Shown one piece after another: positions 7,662 to 16,906 of a stretch of DNA of 64,000 nt (its first letter is position 1; each line of letters begins with the position of its first letter). Under the pieces are notes generated by a model. The model saw only the letters and a program-made list of their open reading frames with translations. It was not told where the DNA came from and did not search any database. Source of the stretch: Methanobacterium_A sp963785515 (GTDB lineage: Archaea > Methanobacteriota > Methanobacteria > Methanobacteriales > Methanobacteriaceae); assembly GCA_963785515.1 (NCBI GenBank), contig CAWAVR010000038.1:1-64000 (forward strand). Reading direction: 5' to 3'. The translations under genes were made by a program, and so were the position numbers.

Positions 7662-8852
7662 ATGAAGAAAATGGAAAAGGTAATTCTAGCATTCAGCAGC
7701 GGACTAGACACATCAGTGTGTATCAAATTACTCCAAGAAAAATATAACATGGAAGTCATAACTGCCTGTGTTGATGTAGGGCAACCAGAAAAAGAAGTAA
7801 AAAGATCGAGTCAAGTTGCACATAAAATCGGTGTTTCTAAACATTATACAATTGACGCCAAAGACGAATTTGCCAAAGATTATATATTTAAAGCTATAAA
7901 AGCCAATGCTACTTATGAAGGATACCCCTTAAGCACAGCCTTAGCAAGACCATTAATTGCTATGAAAATCGTTGAACTAGCTAAAAAAGAGGGTGCTTTA
8001 GCTATATCCCACGGATGTACTGGTAAAGGCAATGATCAGTTCAGATTTGAATCCACCATCAGATCCTCATCAAGTTGCCAAATAATAGCACCAGTAAGGG
8101 ACTTAAACCTAACTAGAAGTGAAGAAATAGAATACGCAAAATCGCATTGTATACCTTTACCTATTTTTGAGTTATACAGTATTGATGAAAATATTTGGGG
8201 CAGATCTATCGAAGGAGATATATTAGAGGATCCTATGGTGGAAATGCCAGAAGAAGCATTCAATTGGACTCGATCCAGTGATAATGCTCCAGATGAAGCC
8301 CAGATACTTGAAATCAGATTTGAAGAAGGAGTTCCAATCGCCTTAGATGATAAAAAACTAGATCCAGTGGATATAATAAAAAAGTGTAATCAAATCGGTG
8401 GATTACATGGAATAGGGAGAATTGATATAATTGAGGACCGTATTATAGGCCTCAAATCACGAGAAAATTACGAAACACCCGGAGCCGTTCTAATAATAAC
8501 TGCCCATAAGGCTTTAGAACAGATTATACTCACAAGAGAAGAGCTTAAATTTGCTGAAAATACTTCACAAACTTATTCTGAATTAATTTATAATGGATTA
8601 TGGCATGAACCCCTTCGAGAAGACCTCGATTGTCTTATTGGTAACATGCAGAAACGAGTCACTGGCATCGTAAGGGTAAGACTGCATAAAGGTAATTTAA
8701 GGATTTTAGGCAGAAAATCTCCCTTCAGTCTCTACCAGGAACAAGCCGTCTCATTTGAAGATAAAGAAACTGATCAGCGAGAAATTGTTGGAATGATAAA
8801 AAACTACGGTATACAAGCAGCTTGCTATCAAAACGTATGCAAAAAGGATTAA
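7662..8852 (+). CDS. argG: Argininosuccinate synthase
   Basis: A protein of about 396 aa, the usual length for ArgG, which joins citrulline and aspartate with ATP in arginine synthesis. LAFSSGLDTSVCIKLL near residues 9-24 is the PP-loop ATP-pyrophosphatase motif (SGGLDTS in most homologs, SSGLDTS here), and HGCTGKGNDQFRFE is the citrulline/aspartate-binding segment. The first ATG (7662) lies only 3 nt from AAGGACGG; the ATG at 7671 (MEKVILAF) may be the true start. It appears to be a single-gene transcript, divergent from the M14 deacylase. Confidence 0.95.
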   Translation: MKKMEKVILAFSSGLDTSVCIKLLQEKYNMEVITACVDVGQPEKEVKRSSQVAHKIGVSKHYTIDAKDEFAKDYIFKAIKANATYEGYPLSTALARPLIAMKIVELAKKEGALAISHGCTGKGNDQFRFESTIRSSSSCQIIAPVRDLNLTRSEEIEYAKSHCIPLPIFELYSIDENIWGRSIEGDILEDPMVEMPEEAFNWTRSSDNAPDEAQILEIRFEEGVPIALDDKKLDPVDIIKKCNQIGGLHGIGRIDIIEDRIIGLKSRENYETPGAVLIITAHKALEQIILTREELKFAENTSQTYSELIYNGLWHEPLREDLDCLIGNMQKRVTGIVRVRLHKGNLRILGRKSPFSLYQEQAVSFEDKETDQREIVGMIKNYGIQAACYQNVCKKD

Positions 8853-8881
8853 AATACAATTATGGTGAGTAACAATACATT

Positions 8882-9142
8882 ATGGATTTAACTAACATTA
8901 TCATAATTGGAATTATAATAATAGTCCTTGGAATATTTGGTTTTAGAATATTATATGGTATAGGAAAAATAGTTTTATACTTAGGAGCTCATGCACTCTT
9001 AGGCCTTATACTTCTATTCCTATTTAACTTGTTACCATTCTTCAAGATACCCATTAATATATTAACCGTTTTAATTGCAGGATTTGGGGGAATAATTGGA
9101 TTTGGTATTTTGCTAATAGGAAAATTAATAGGCTTTTATTGA
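8882..9142 (+). CDS. BofA-like small membrane protein
   Basis: An 86-aa protein with three hydrophobic segments. The pattern ALLGLILLFLFN followed by IPINILTVLIAGFGGI and a final GKLI matches the BofA family (named after the inhibitor of pro-sigma-K processing in Bacillus). Archaea have no sigma-K, so the archaeal role is unknown. The ATG is 29 nt after argG; the nearest GGTGA is rather far (13 nt), so translation may be weak. Confidence 0.7.
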   Translation: MDLTNIIIIGIIIIVLGIFGFRILYGIGKIVLYLGAHALLGLILLFLFNLLPFFKIPINILTVLIAGFGGIIGFGILLIGKLIGFY

Positions 9143-9197
9143 GATATATAAAATTGAAAACTTAGAAAAATATTATAAAATTCGGGGTGAATTTAAA

Positions 9198-9626
9198 ATG
9201 GATTTTAAAGACTGCATAAAATTTGCAAATGAAACACCAGTTTGCTACTTAGCAACAATGGATGGGAATCAACCCAGAGTTAGGGCACTTGGTTTCTGGT
9301 TTGCTGATGATAAAGGGTTTTATTTCCAAATTGGAGCTATGAAAGACATATATGGCCAGCTTCAGGCAAATCGAAAGGTAGAAGCATGTTTCTGGCAACC
9401 AGGCGAAGAAACAGGAACTATGATGAGAGTAGCAGGCGAAGTAGAGTTCTTAGATGATCAAGAACTCAAAAAAAAGGTTTTAGAAGATAGACCATTCCTT
9501 AAAGAATTTGGAATGACGTTTGACCATCCCGGACTCATAATCTTCCGCATTACGAATGGTGAAGCTTACTTCTGGACTATGAAAACTAATTTCGCACCTA
9601 AGAAATTTATTAAATTTGGAGACTGA
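9198..9626 (+). CDS. Pyridoxamine 5'-phosphate oxidase-like flavin-binding protein
   Basis: A 142-aa protein of the PNPOx-like split-barrel family: TPVCYLATMDGNQPRVRALG near residues 13-32 is the typical first half of the FMN/F420-binding barrel, and FFWQPG/GEVEFLDD-type strands follow. Such proteins bind FMN, F420 or heme and act as small reductases; the substrate is unknown. GGGGTGA precedes the ATG. Confidence 0.78.
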   Translation: MDFKDCIKFANETPVCYLATMDGNQPRVRALGFWFADDKGFYFQIGAMKDIYGQLQANRKVEACFWQPGEETGTMMRVAGEVEFLDDQELKKKVLEDRPFLKEFGMTFDHPGLIIFRITNGEAYFWTMKTNFAPKKFIKFGD

Positions 9627-9893
9627 TTTATCGGCCAAATTTAATCAGACTATACTTAAAATTTTTATAAATTTCTTAAAATTCAATTATAAATTTTTTT
9701 TTATAAAAATTCGAAATCAGAAGAGCTTATAAAATTATTAATATTATAAATTGGATGTTAAGGAGTTCTTACATTATTCCCATATAGAAAATCCAATAGA
9801 ATACATTATTTTAAAATTTATCAAACTTATTGTATCATTCGATTTTGAACATAATATTACTATTTAGTTCCATTTTGAAAAAAAACAGAACTA

Positions 9894-11366
9894 CTATTTA
9901 AAAGAACTCTGAATAAACTTTAAAAGATCAGTTGTAGTAAAATTATACCCATATTCCAAAAAAGCCAAATCTCCCGCCCTACCATTAATAAAAGCACCTA
10001 AAAATGCGGCCCCATATCCCTCATGACCCTGAGCCATCAATCCACCCACCAAACCAGCCAAACAGTCCCCAGTTCCACCCACTGTCATTCCAGGGTTACC
10101 TGTGAAATTGAGTTTAAGTCTATAATTATTTGCAATTATATCCACCACACCCTTCATCAGAACTGTAGCGTCACAGATTTCTGATGCTTTTAAAACCGTT
10201 TGTATTTTATCTTCAAGTTTATTTGGAACATTAATACCGAATAATTCTTTAAATTCATTGGCATGCGGCGTTAAAACAACTTCACTTCTTATTCTTCTGA
10301 TTAAATCTATATCAACTAATTTAAGAGCATCAGCATCTATAACCATTGGATTACGAATTTTATCCAGCAATTGGTTTAATGCTTCACCAGTATCATCTTC
10401 GAGTCCCATACCACAACCTATTACTAAAGCATCTGTGTCTTTAGAAAATTCTAATATTTTATCAACATCTTTGAGTGTTATAAAGTCTTTAGATAGACTT
10501 TTTATGATCAAATCTGGGGAATAAGATCTTATAATATTACTAACGTTGGAAGGAGACGTCACTATTGCTAAATCAACCCCAGATTTTAAGGATGATAAGG
10601 CTGCAATCGCTGGAGCACCCGAATAATCTTTACTACCACCTATAACAAGTACTTTGCCGTTCTGCCCTTTATGTGACCATTCATTCCTATTATTTAATTG
10701 TAAAAGATCGCCAGGACCTGTGAATATTTCAGCTTCAGGGGGAACTCCAATATCACAAACGTGAATATTACCCACATACTCCTTTTTAGCATCTTTAAGT
10801 CCTATCTTAATCTTGTGAAAAGTTACAGTGATATCTGCCTTGACTGCTTTATCAAAAACTTTACCTGTAAGAGGATCAAGACCACTGGGAACATCAACTG
10901 CCACTTTAATTGCAGATGAATTATTAATTATATCAATAGCATGTGCTATTGGTTCTCTTAGCTTACCTTCTATTCCTGTGCCTAGAAGAGCGTCTATTAT
11001 TACATCTGAATCTGTGATCTGGAGATCCGAAGAATCTTCCAACACTGACAAGTTAAGTTTATTTAAACCTACATTGATTTTTTGAAGTACCTCCCAATTC
11101 GTCCGCGATTCTATTGACTTTATCCGTAATGGATGAGTTAGAAGGTAAACATTCACTTCAAATCCTTTGTTTAGGAGATATCGGGCAGCTACAAAACCAT
11201 CACCACCATTACCACCATTACCAGCATAAATAGATATTTTACATGGTTTTGAAATTCCCGATATCATTTCTGCCAGAGAACGACCTGCATTCTCCATGAG
11301 AGAAGCTCTAGGAATGCCTAATGCTTCGCTATTAGCATCAATCACCATCATGTCTTTAGGAGTCAT
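9894..11366 (-). CDS. nnr: Bifunctional NAD(P)H-hydrate epimerase / ADP-dependent dehydratase
   Basis: A 490-aa two-domain repair enzyme for hydrated NAD(P)H. The N-terminal YjeF_N epimerase domain (about 1-215) has GNGGNGGDGFVAARYL and VDVPSGLDPLTG; the C-terminal ribokinase-fold dehydratase domain (about 230-490) has KVLVIGGSKDYSGAP, VIGCGMGLEDDTG and the catalytic GGTGDCLAGLVGGL. The frame begins with GTG at 11375, but that GTG lies inside the AGTGA binding site; the ATG at 11366 is a better start. It is convergent with the flavin-binding protein gene and divergent from the K+ channel. Confidence 0.92.
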   Translation of the reverse strand: MTPKDMMVIDANSEALGIPRASLMENAGRSLAEMISGISKPCKISIYAGNGGNGGDGFVAARYLLNKGFEVNVYLLTHPLRIKSIESRTNWEVLQKINVGLNKLNLSVLEDSSDLQITDSDVIIDALLGTGIEGKLREPIAHAIDIINNSSAIKVAVDVPSGLDPLTGKVFDKAVKADITVTFHKIKIGLKDAKKEYVGNIHVCDIGVPPEAEIFTGPGDLLQLNNRNEWSHKGQNGKVLVIGGSKDYSGAPAIAALSSLKSGVDLAIVTSPSNVSNIIRSYSPDLIIKSLSKDFITLKDVDKILEFSKDTDALVIGCGMGLEDDTGEALNQLLDKIRNPMVIDADALKLVDIDLIRRIRSEVVLTPHANEFKELFGINVPNKLEDKIQTVLKASEICDATVLMKGVVDIIANNYRLKLNFTGNPGMTVGGTGDCLAGLVGGLMAQGHEGYGAAFLGAFINGRAGDLAFLEYGYNFTTTDLLKFIQSSFK

Positions 11367-11491
11367 ATTTGTCACTAATTATAAATTATAAAAGAATTGA
11401 TATTTAATTATAACTTTATTTGTATTGTAATGTCTAATTATTTTTTTAATTAAGACAGTTCTTAGAATTGAATTAAATAAACGGTGATTCA

Positions 11492-13429
11492 GTGCCCCAA
11501 GCATCTCTATTTGCCTTGCCTAATCTAAATGAAAGTACTCCTATTCCTTCATCATTTATTAAATATGCACTAATTTCTGTGGTAATCCTAGTGAGCTATG
11601 GTTTACTGGGTTCACATTTTTTAATGGGACTGGATCCTATAAATTCAATTTATTTTACTGTCACCACTATGACAACAGTGGGATTTGGTGATATTGTTCC
11701 GATAACTCCAGTACAAAAGATTTTTGTGGTAACTTTAGTACTTGGTAGTATTGGATTATTGGCTTATGCGTTTATATTAGTATCGGTGAGTATTATGGCA
11801 GTAGAAGAGTTAACAACTGGCGCTAGACAGAGAAGAAAAATTGCGGGAACTAAAAATCATTTTGTATTATGTGGCTATGGACGGGTGGGTAGTGCTGTTC
11901 ATCAAGACTTGTTAAAAAGAAATCAAACCGCAATAATAATAGAAAGTAATCGAAATATTATTGAAAAGGAACTGTGGGAGGATCCAAACGTCCTAGCAAT
12001 TCCCGGTGATGCCACCGATGAGAGCATAATGAGAGATGCTGGAATTGAAAGAGCTAGAGCTGTTATAATAACTACTGGTGATGATGTGGATAATCTATTC
12101 ATAACTTTAACTGCCAGGGAAATGCGTTCTGATATATGGATTGTAACTAGAGCAAGTAAACAAGTAAACATTAAGAGACTCTATCGTTCTGGAGCTGACA
12201 AAGTCATATCTCCCGAGGTTAGTGGGGCAGAAGATATTTATTTTGCTGCCATCCAACCCACCATCATGAAAATTACTGAAATGCACGGAGTATCTGATAT
12301 TAGAAGAGAAACGGAAATCATTTTTAAACATGGCTGTACTTTAGAGAGTATAGAGTATCATTTACCAGAATTTAAGGAACCTTTAGTTAGGAAAATAGAA
12401 ATATCCAATGAAGAACAGCTTAATAGATTTTTAGATAGTTTAGAACGTGAACCGTCACGTAAAAAATCTTTAGAAAAGATATATGAGTCTGTAAGTGGAA
12501 TTCATTCCCATTGGATTTCAGGACCCAGTAAAAAAGCATTAGATGCCGTGGCGAATGAACTTAAACAAGAAGGACTTTTATTAGGGGTTAATCTTAATGA
12601 AGAGGAAACAAAAGAAGTTGTTCGTAAATACGGGCGATTAGTTGAAGTAGTTATTAAACCAGAAATAAAAATAACTGAAACTCATGGTGTGGCGGATATA
12701 CGTGAAGAAGCCGAAATAATTTTAAAAGATGGCGGTACATTAGAAGATATTGAATACTACTTACCAGGATTCAATGAACCATTGCACAGGAAAATTAATT
12801 TATCTGAAGCTGAAGAAATGGAGAGATTTTTAACTAGTCTAGAAAATGATGACAAAAAAATGGAGTCTCTTGAAAGACTATATAATTTATCCGGTGCTGG
12901 CGTTCACTCACACAGGATTTCAGCTCCTGATACTGACACTCTTGGTAAAATAGAGAAAGAATTAGACAATAAAGGTTTTCTTTTAGGTGTTAACCTTACA
13001 CATGAAGAGATTGTAAAGCGAATTAAAGAATATGGGCGGGTTAGTGAAATGTTTTTACGACACGAACCCAGTCAGATTGATGATAAAAGAATAGTGATTA
13101 AAACTGGAGGACGTATATTGGATTCAAAATATTACCTCCCCGGAGTTAGACAAGTTGTCATTAGGCAGCTCTATTTAAGGAATGAAGAAGATCTTAAAAA
13201 TTGTGAGAGAGAATATCAGAAGCCTGAGTCTCAAAGATCTCTTAAAGCCCTTTCTGGAATATCAAAAAATATACATTCGCATACTGTGTCTGCAGGGGAT
13301 TTTAAAACTATTAAAAAAATAGAAAAAGCTCTAGATAAAGCTGGCATGCTGATAGGAGTTAATCTTGAGGAAGATGAAATTTGGAATATCATTGAAAGAG
13401 AAATAAGCGAAAAAATCTGTATTGAATAA
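11492..13429 (+). CDS. MthK-type K+ channel with RCK domain and three C-terminal repeats
   Basis: A 645-aa protein starting at GTG 11492 with GGTGA 5 nt upstream. Two membrane helices (about 24-47 and 76-102) flank the pore loop with selectivity filter TVGFGD (62-67). GYGRVG (128-133) starts an RCK/TrkA-N Rossmann domain, reaching about residue 250. Residues 259-391, 392-528 and 529-645 are three tandem copies of one domain marked by (E/D)xxYxLPGxxxPLxRxI, (I/V)HSHxISxP and LLGVNLxxEE. MthK itself ends soon after the RCK domain. The repeats could be ligand-sensing gates; HSH suggests a metal or nucleotide site, but that is conjecture. Confidence 0.9.
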   Translation: MPQASLFALPNLNESTPIPSSFIKYALISVVILVSYGLLGSHFLMGLDPINSIYFTVTTMTTVGFGDIVPITPVQKIFVVTLVLGSIGLLAYAFILVSVSIMAVEELTTGARQRRKIAGTKNHFVLCGYGRVGSAVHQDLLKRNQTAIIIESNRNIIEKELWEDPNVLAIPGDATDESIMRDAGIERARAVIITTGDDVDNLFITLTAREMRSDIWIVTRASKQVNIKRLYRSGADKVISPEVSGAEDIYFAAIQPTIMKITEMHGVSDIRRETEIIFKHGCTLESIEYHLPEFKEPLVRKIEISNEEQLNRFLDSLEREPSRKKSLEKIYESVSGIHSHWISGPSKKALDAVANELKQEGLLLGVNLNEEETKEVVRKYGRLVEVVIKPEIKITETHGVADIREEAEIILKDGGTLEDIEYYLPGFNEPLHRKINLSEAEEMERFLTSLENDDKKMESLERLYNLSGAGVHSHRISAPDTDTLGKIEKELDNKGFLLGVNLTHEEIVKRIKEYGRVSEMFLRHEPSQIDDKRIVIKTGGRILDSKYYLPGVRQVVIRQLYLRNEEDLKNCEREYQKPESQRSLKALSGISKNIHSHTVSAGDFKTIKKIEKALDKAGMLIGVNLEEDEIWNIIEREISEKICIE

Positions 13430-13480
13430 ATTTATTAAAAAGAATTATCAAAAAAAATATTAAGAAGGGAATAAATTCCC

Positions 13481-14374
13481 TTAGAACAAGTCATGTAGAT
13501 TTAATTTATAGGCACCGAGGTTTCCTCCAAAGTTACCTGCACTAATCTGTATTACACCATTAATAGTGACTGCTGCTTCAATTCCAGCTTTCATGGCTGC
13601 TTTAACTGTAGTTTCATCAACACCATCAATTACGATTTCATAAATTCCTTTAATATTTTCAGGTATTTGACATCCTTCTACTTCTTCTTTGAGTGTTACA
13701 CACATTTTTTCGTTTGTAGAAGCACCTAAAAATTTATATTTATTAGAACCTACTTTAGAACCGGATGCGACTATTCCCCCCGGGAAAGGTGTGATAGCTC
13801 CTGGTACTGATTTAATAGCGTCGACAGCAGCATCAGCTGCTAAAAGTCCTGCAGGTTGATTTTCAGCTAAGATAAAGAAATTACCTCCAGCTACTCCGGA
13901 TTTTATTCCTAGTTCAGCTTCTACTAAAAAATCTCCTGACATGAGTGGAATTGAATGAATTGTCCTTCCATCAATTTTTAACTGCTTTTCGAATCCGTCT
14001 CCGAAAAATTTGAGTTTTTGACCAGTTTTAAATTTTTCATCCGGCTCTTCCATCCAATCAAAAACTGCAGTAGTCGCAGCTGTTAGTATACACATTCCTA
14101 CACGCTCTAATAATTCATGATCCAGTTTTTTCTTGTCCATATTACAAATCATGATGACATAACCAGGCCTTCCGTCAGGTGTTTCCTGAGGAGGGACATA
14201 TGCATCTATCCCTGCTTCGGCTGGACAGCCGATTACTGAAGTTCCATAACCAGTTGCTTCAACAGCAGCTACTTTCGCCAGTTTTTCTGTGGCTGCAGTT
14301 ATAAGTAACCGAGATACTTTTATACCGAATGCTTCTGCAAAATTATCTTCTATTTCTACACCATTTATCTCCAT
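13481..14374 (-). CDS. ftr: Formylmethanofuran--tetrahydromethanopterin formyltransferase
   Basis: A 297-aa cytosolic enzyme moving the formyl group from methanofuran to H4MPT, the second step of CO2 reduction to methane. The start MEINGVEIEDNFAEAF and the segments GCPAEAGIDAYVPP and PFPGGIVASGSKVGS are characteristic, and the length is right for Ftr. AGGTAGGAG lies upstream of the ATG. The gene stands alone, and a 30-bp dyad lies 48-77 nt upstream of the start (14422-14451), so it is probably regulated separately. Confidence 0.97.
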   Translation of the reverse strand: MEINGVEIEDNFAEAFGIKVSRLLITAATEKLAKVAAVEATGYGTSVIGCPAEAGIDAYVPPQETPDGRPGYVIMICNMDKKKLDHELLERVGMCILTAATTAVFDWMEEPDEKFKTGQKLKFFGDGFEKQLKIDGRTIHSIPLMSGDFLVEAELGIKSGVAGGNFFILAENQPAGLLAADAAVDAIKSVPGAITPFPGGIVASGSKVGSNKYKFLGASTNEKMCVTLKEEVEGCQIPENIKGIYEIVIDGVDETTVKAAMKAGIEAAVTINGVIQISAGNFGGNLGAYKLNLHDLF

Positions 14375-14686
14375 TTTACCACGTTCTCCTACCTTAATTT
14401 GACTAAAACTTTAATTTTATCACGATAGTTACCTAATTAGGATGCCATCGTAATGCCTTAAATTCTCTCAAATAAGCTATTGTTTATTTGGAATAAATAA
14501 ACCTATCAAAAAAATATAGTATTTTATTTCATTTTTATATTTTTATAAATTAATCCATTTTTTTTAAAAAATTCAGAAAAAGATTTTTTTTTAGATAGTT
14601 AATAAAAAATTATTAAAATTTTTATACTAACTTAATAAAAATAAATATTAAAGGCATATTTGAATTTGTAAAAATATTTCATTAAT
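14375..14686. other. Intergenic region with the ftr promoter
   Basis: 312 bp without a gene. The right-hand part (14375 to about 14500) is the ftr leader and promoter, with a nested dyad at 14422-14451; the rest is A/T runs next to the 3' end of the LPG-synthase-like gene. Confidence 0.6.
14422..14451 (-). promoter_or_regulatory. Nested dyad upstream of ftr, probable operator
   Basis: ACGAT-N5-CCTAATTAGG-N5-ATCGT is a perfect two-tier inverted repeat centred about 62 nt before the ftr ATG. The central CCTAATTAGG is palindromic, and the ACGAT/ATCGT arms are one helical turn from the centre on each side, the geometry of a dimeric regulator site. Confidence 0.6.
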
Positions 14687-15706
14687 TCAAAATTTACCTG
14701 TTAATTTATCAAGAACTGCTGATCCATAATACGGTATCAATCCAACACCTATGAATGAAGTCATCCAGAATGATATTAACCTTTCAATGATTGTGGCAGC
14801 AGCACTTATTGATGGAGGTACACCTGCTATAGAAAATATAATAATCATCATCCCATCAACAGCCCCTACTCCTCCTGGCAGCAATGGTATTAATGCAATT
14901 AATGCAGAGATAACAAATACGGATGCAATGATCAATAATGAAACATGTGTATTAAATGCTAAAAATATTATATAAAGTCTTATTATCTCAATAAACCAGA
15001 TTAGAAATGAAAGTGGAAGAGCATATAATAACACATTTCTGCTTTTAATTACAGTTCGTATACTACTTTGAAACCCATTTAAAGCCTCCAATGCGTTCTT
15101 TTCTAATTTACTGTGTTCTTTTTTTGAAAATCGTTTAATAACCGTTACAATCCATTTAGTTACCCTCTCTCCCATTTTCTGGTTAATAGACATATAAAAT
15201 CCAATTAAAAACAATATTACTAGTACTACTAAAGAAATTGTTAAAGTTAAAATCAGAAAGAAAGATAATTTTAAATATAAAACTGCTGAAAAAATTGTTA
15301 TTATTGCTAGAAGAAAAAGGGGAAAAGTGTCCAAACCTCTATCTGCGATAACAGAAGCAAAAGAAGTTTCTGTAGGTGATTGAGTAAATTTACTTAGAAT
15401 ATATGCTCTGACGGGTTCTCCCCCGCCTGCCGGAGTTAGATTGTTTATACCTTTACCAACCAGAGTCATCGGAAAAAGAGGTATTTTTTTAATATATATT
15501 CCGACTGCATCTATATTAATTGACCATCTCACAGTCCATAGAATGTATAATATAAATTGTATTGCTAAGGCTAATAGAACGTACCATGGATTAGCCATTG
15601 CAAGTGCTTCTTCAATTTTAACAGGGCCTATAAATAGGACTAGCAAGGCTAGAATTCCTATTCCAATTGCCAAGAAATCCAAGTGTGATATCTCATTAAA
15701 ATCCAT
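14687..15706 (-). CDS. Flippase-like membrane protein of the LPG synthase / UPF0104 family
   Basis: About 339 aa with seven to eight membrane helices. GKGINNLTPAGGGEPVRAYIL and the later LPGGVGAVDGMMI are the paired hallmarks of the lysylphosphatidylglycerol synthase transmembrane (AglD/UPF0104) family, which moves or modifies lipid-linked molecules. There is no soluble synthase domain, so it is the transmembrane part alone. The frame extends to a GTG at 15727, but neither start has a ribosome binding site; the ATG at 15706 (MDFNEISH) is preferred. Confidence 0.8.
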   Translation of the reverse strand: MDFNEISHLDFLAIGIGILALLVLFIGPVKIEEALAMANPWYVLLALAIQFILYILWTVRWSINIDAVGIYIKKIPLFPMTLVGKGINNLTPAGGGEPVRAYILSKFTQSPTETSFASVIADRGLDTFPLFLLAIITIFSAVLYLKLSFFLILTLTISLVVLVILFLIGFYMSINQKMGERVTKWIVTVIKRFSKKEHSKLEKNALEALNGFQSSIRTVIKSRNVLLYALPLSFLIWFIEIIRLYIIFLAFNTHVSLLIIASVFVISALIALIPLLPGGVGAVDGMMIIIFSIAGVPPSISAAATIIERLISFWMTSFIGVGLIPYYGSAVLDKLTGKF

Positions 15707-15815
15707 TAAAAATTTTTTTTTTAACACAGGAAATTAAATATTAATTTAATTTTTAGAAGATTTTTTATGAATATAAAAATATTTTTTTTTAAAATTGTAA
15801 TAACATTATTTGATA

Positions 15816-16286
15816 CTAAAGATATATCACTTGATAGTTTAAATCCTCAGAATCCATTATAACTACTGTTTCATCATCAGATAAGTAACCGCATGTTTCT
15901 CCAGGATTTATAATGAGGGTTTTACCATTTATAATCTCCAGTTTGTGAGTGTGACCTCTCACTAATACTTCATATTTTCCACTGCAAGATATTGCTTCCA
16001 CAATTGACTGATTAGAACCATGCATAATAGCCATCAACTTATTTCCAAACTTAAATTCTTTAAAATCCTCCAAATAGCATAAATTCTTATAAGCCATGCG
16101 CAAACCATGCCTTTCTCCATCATTATTTCCGAAAACAGCTAAAAATTGAGAATCAAGTTTTTGAAAAACCTCTGCTGTGAACGGAGAAATCAAATCCCCA
16201 GCATGAACTACTAAATCAACCGGTTCCTTATTGAAAACCTTTACTGCTTTCTTTATCGACTCTAAGTTATCATGGCTATCAGCCAT
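15816..16286 (-). CDS. MJ0936/YfcE-type metallophosphodiesterase (start probably further upstream)
   Basis: A 156-aa calcineurin-like phosphoesterase. ADSHDN (residues 2-7), GDL, GNND, GSN and GHTHK are the metal-binding motifs in family order, and PGE near residue 128 is also usual. From the first ATG the protein lacks the beta strand that normally precedes (S/A)D(S/T)H. The frame continues upstream as I-I-I-G-I before the Met, and GGTGA sits 6 nt before an ATT codon at 16301, so initiation at AUU is likely. The function is probably hydrolysis of a phosphodiester or phosphomonoester; substrate unknown. Confidence 0.85.
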   Translation of the reverse strand: MADSHDNLESIKKAVKVFNKEPVDLVVHAGDLISPFTAEVFQKLDSQFLAVFGNNDGERHGLRMAYKNLCYLEDFKEFKFGNKLMAIMHGSNQSIVEAISCSGKYEVLVRGHTHKLEIINGKTLIINPGETCGYLSDDETVVIMDSEDLNYQVIYL

Positions 16287-16301
16287 TATACCAATAATAA
16301 T

Positions 16302-16906
16302 ATTAATTCACCACTCATCAATTTTTCAGCAATACTATTATTATGTTTTAATCAAATTAAAATTAACGTATAAGAAAAACTCATTAAAAAAATATACTAT
16401 AACGGCTGTTTTTTTCTAAAGATTTCATAATTCTATTTTTTGAGAGAATTAATTAACAAATATAGAAACAGACTAATTTTTTTCGCCAAAGCAGATCATG
16501 ATTAATTTAAATTTGGTGAATTTTTTGAAGAATTAAACGGATAATCAATAAATCATATCAAGCTAAATTTAGTGAACATATGCCGATAATTTAATGATCT
16601 TGAAGAGAATGATATTATCATTTGAAAAGTTAAAAATAAGTTATGATATTATATCAATTAACTTTAATATTAAATTAAAAAAAATTTATTATCCACATTT
16701 TATTTTCTTGAAACAAATTTTTTTAAGCTCTATTATTTTAAGCAAGTTAGTTAGTAAATTCCTGTTTATTAGCTATCTAAAATATAACTCAAAAAAATTA
16801 TTTAAATATTTACAATTTGAGCTTCTTTATGATGCTCTTAGTTAAAATTTAATATTAGTTCTATTATAACATTAGTCAATATAAATGTAAATTAGGAGGT
16901 TGAAAA
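16302..16906. other. AT-rich intergenic region, no gene supported
   Basis: About 600 bp of very AT-rich sequence. An 83-codon frame at 16594-16845 consists almost only of I, L, K, S, F and N codons and has no ribosome binding site, so it is not called. The promoters of the divergent phosphodiesterase and SPFH genes must lie here. Confidence 0.5.

Noticed and set aside
16594..16845. 83-codon open frame in an AT-rich gap
   Set aside because: Only I, L, K, S, F, N codons dominate, no ribosome binding site, no family features; typical chance frame in AT-rich DNA.
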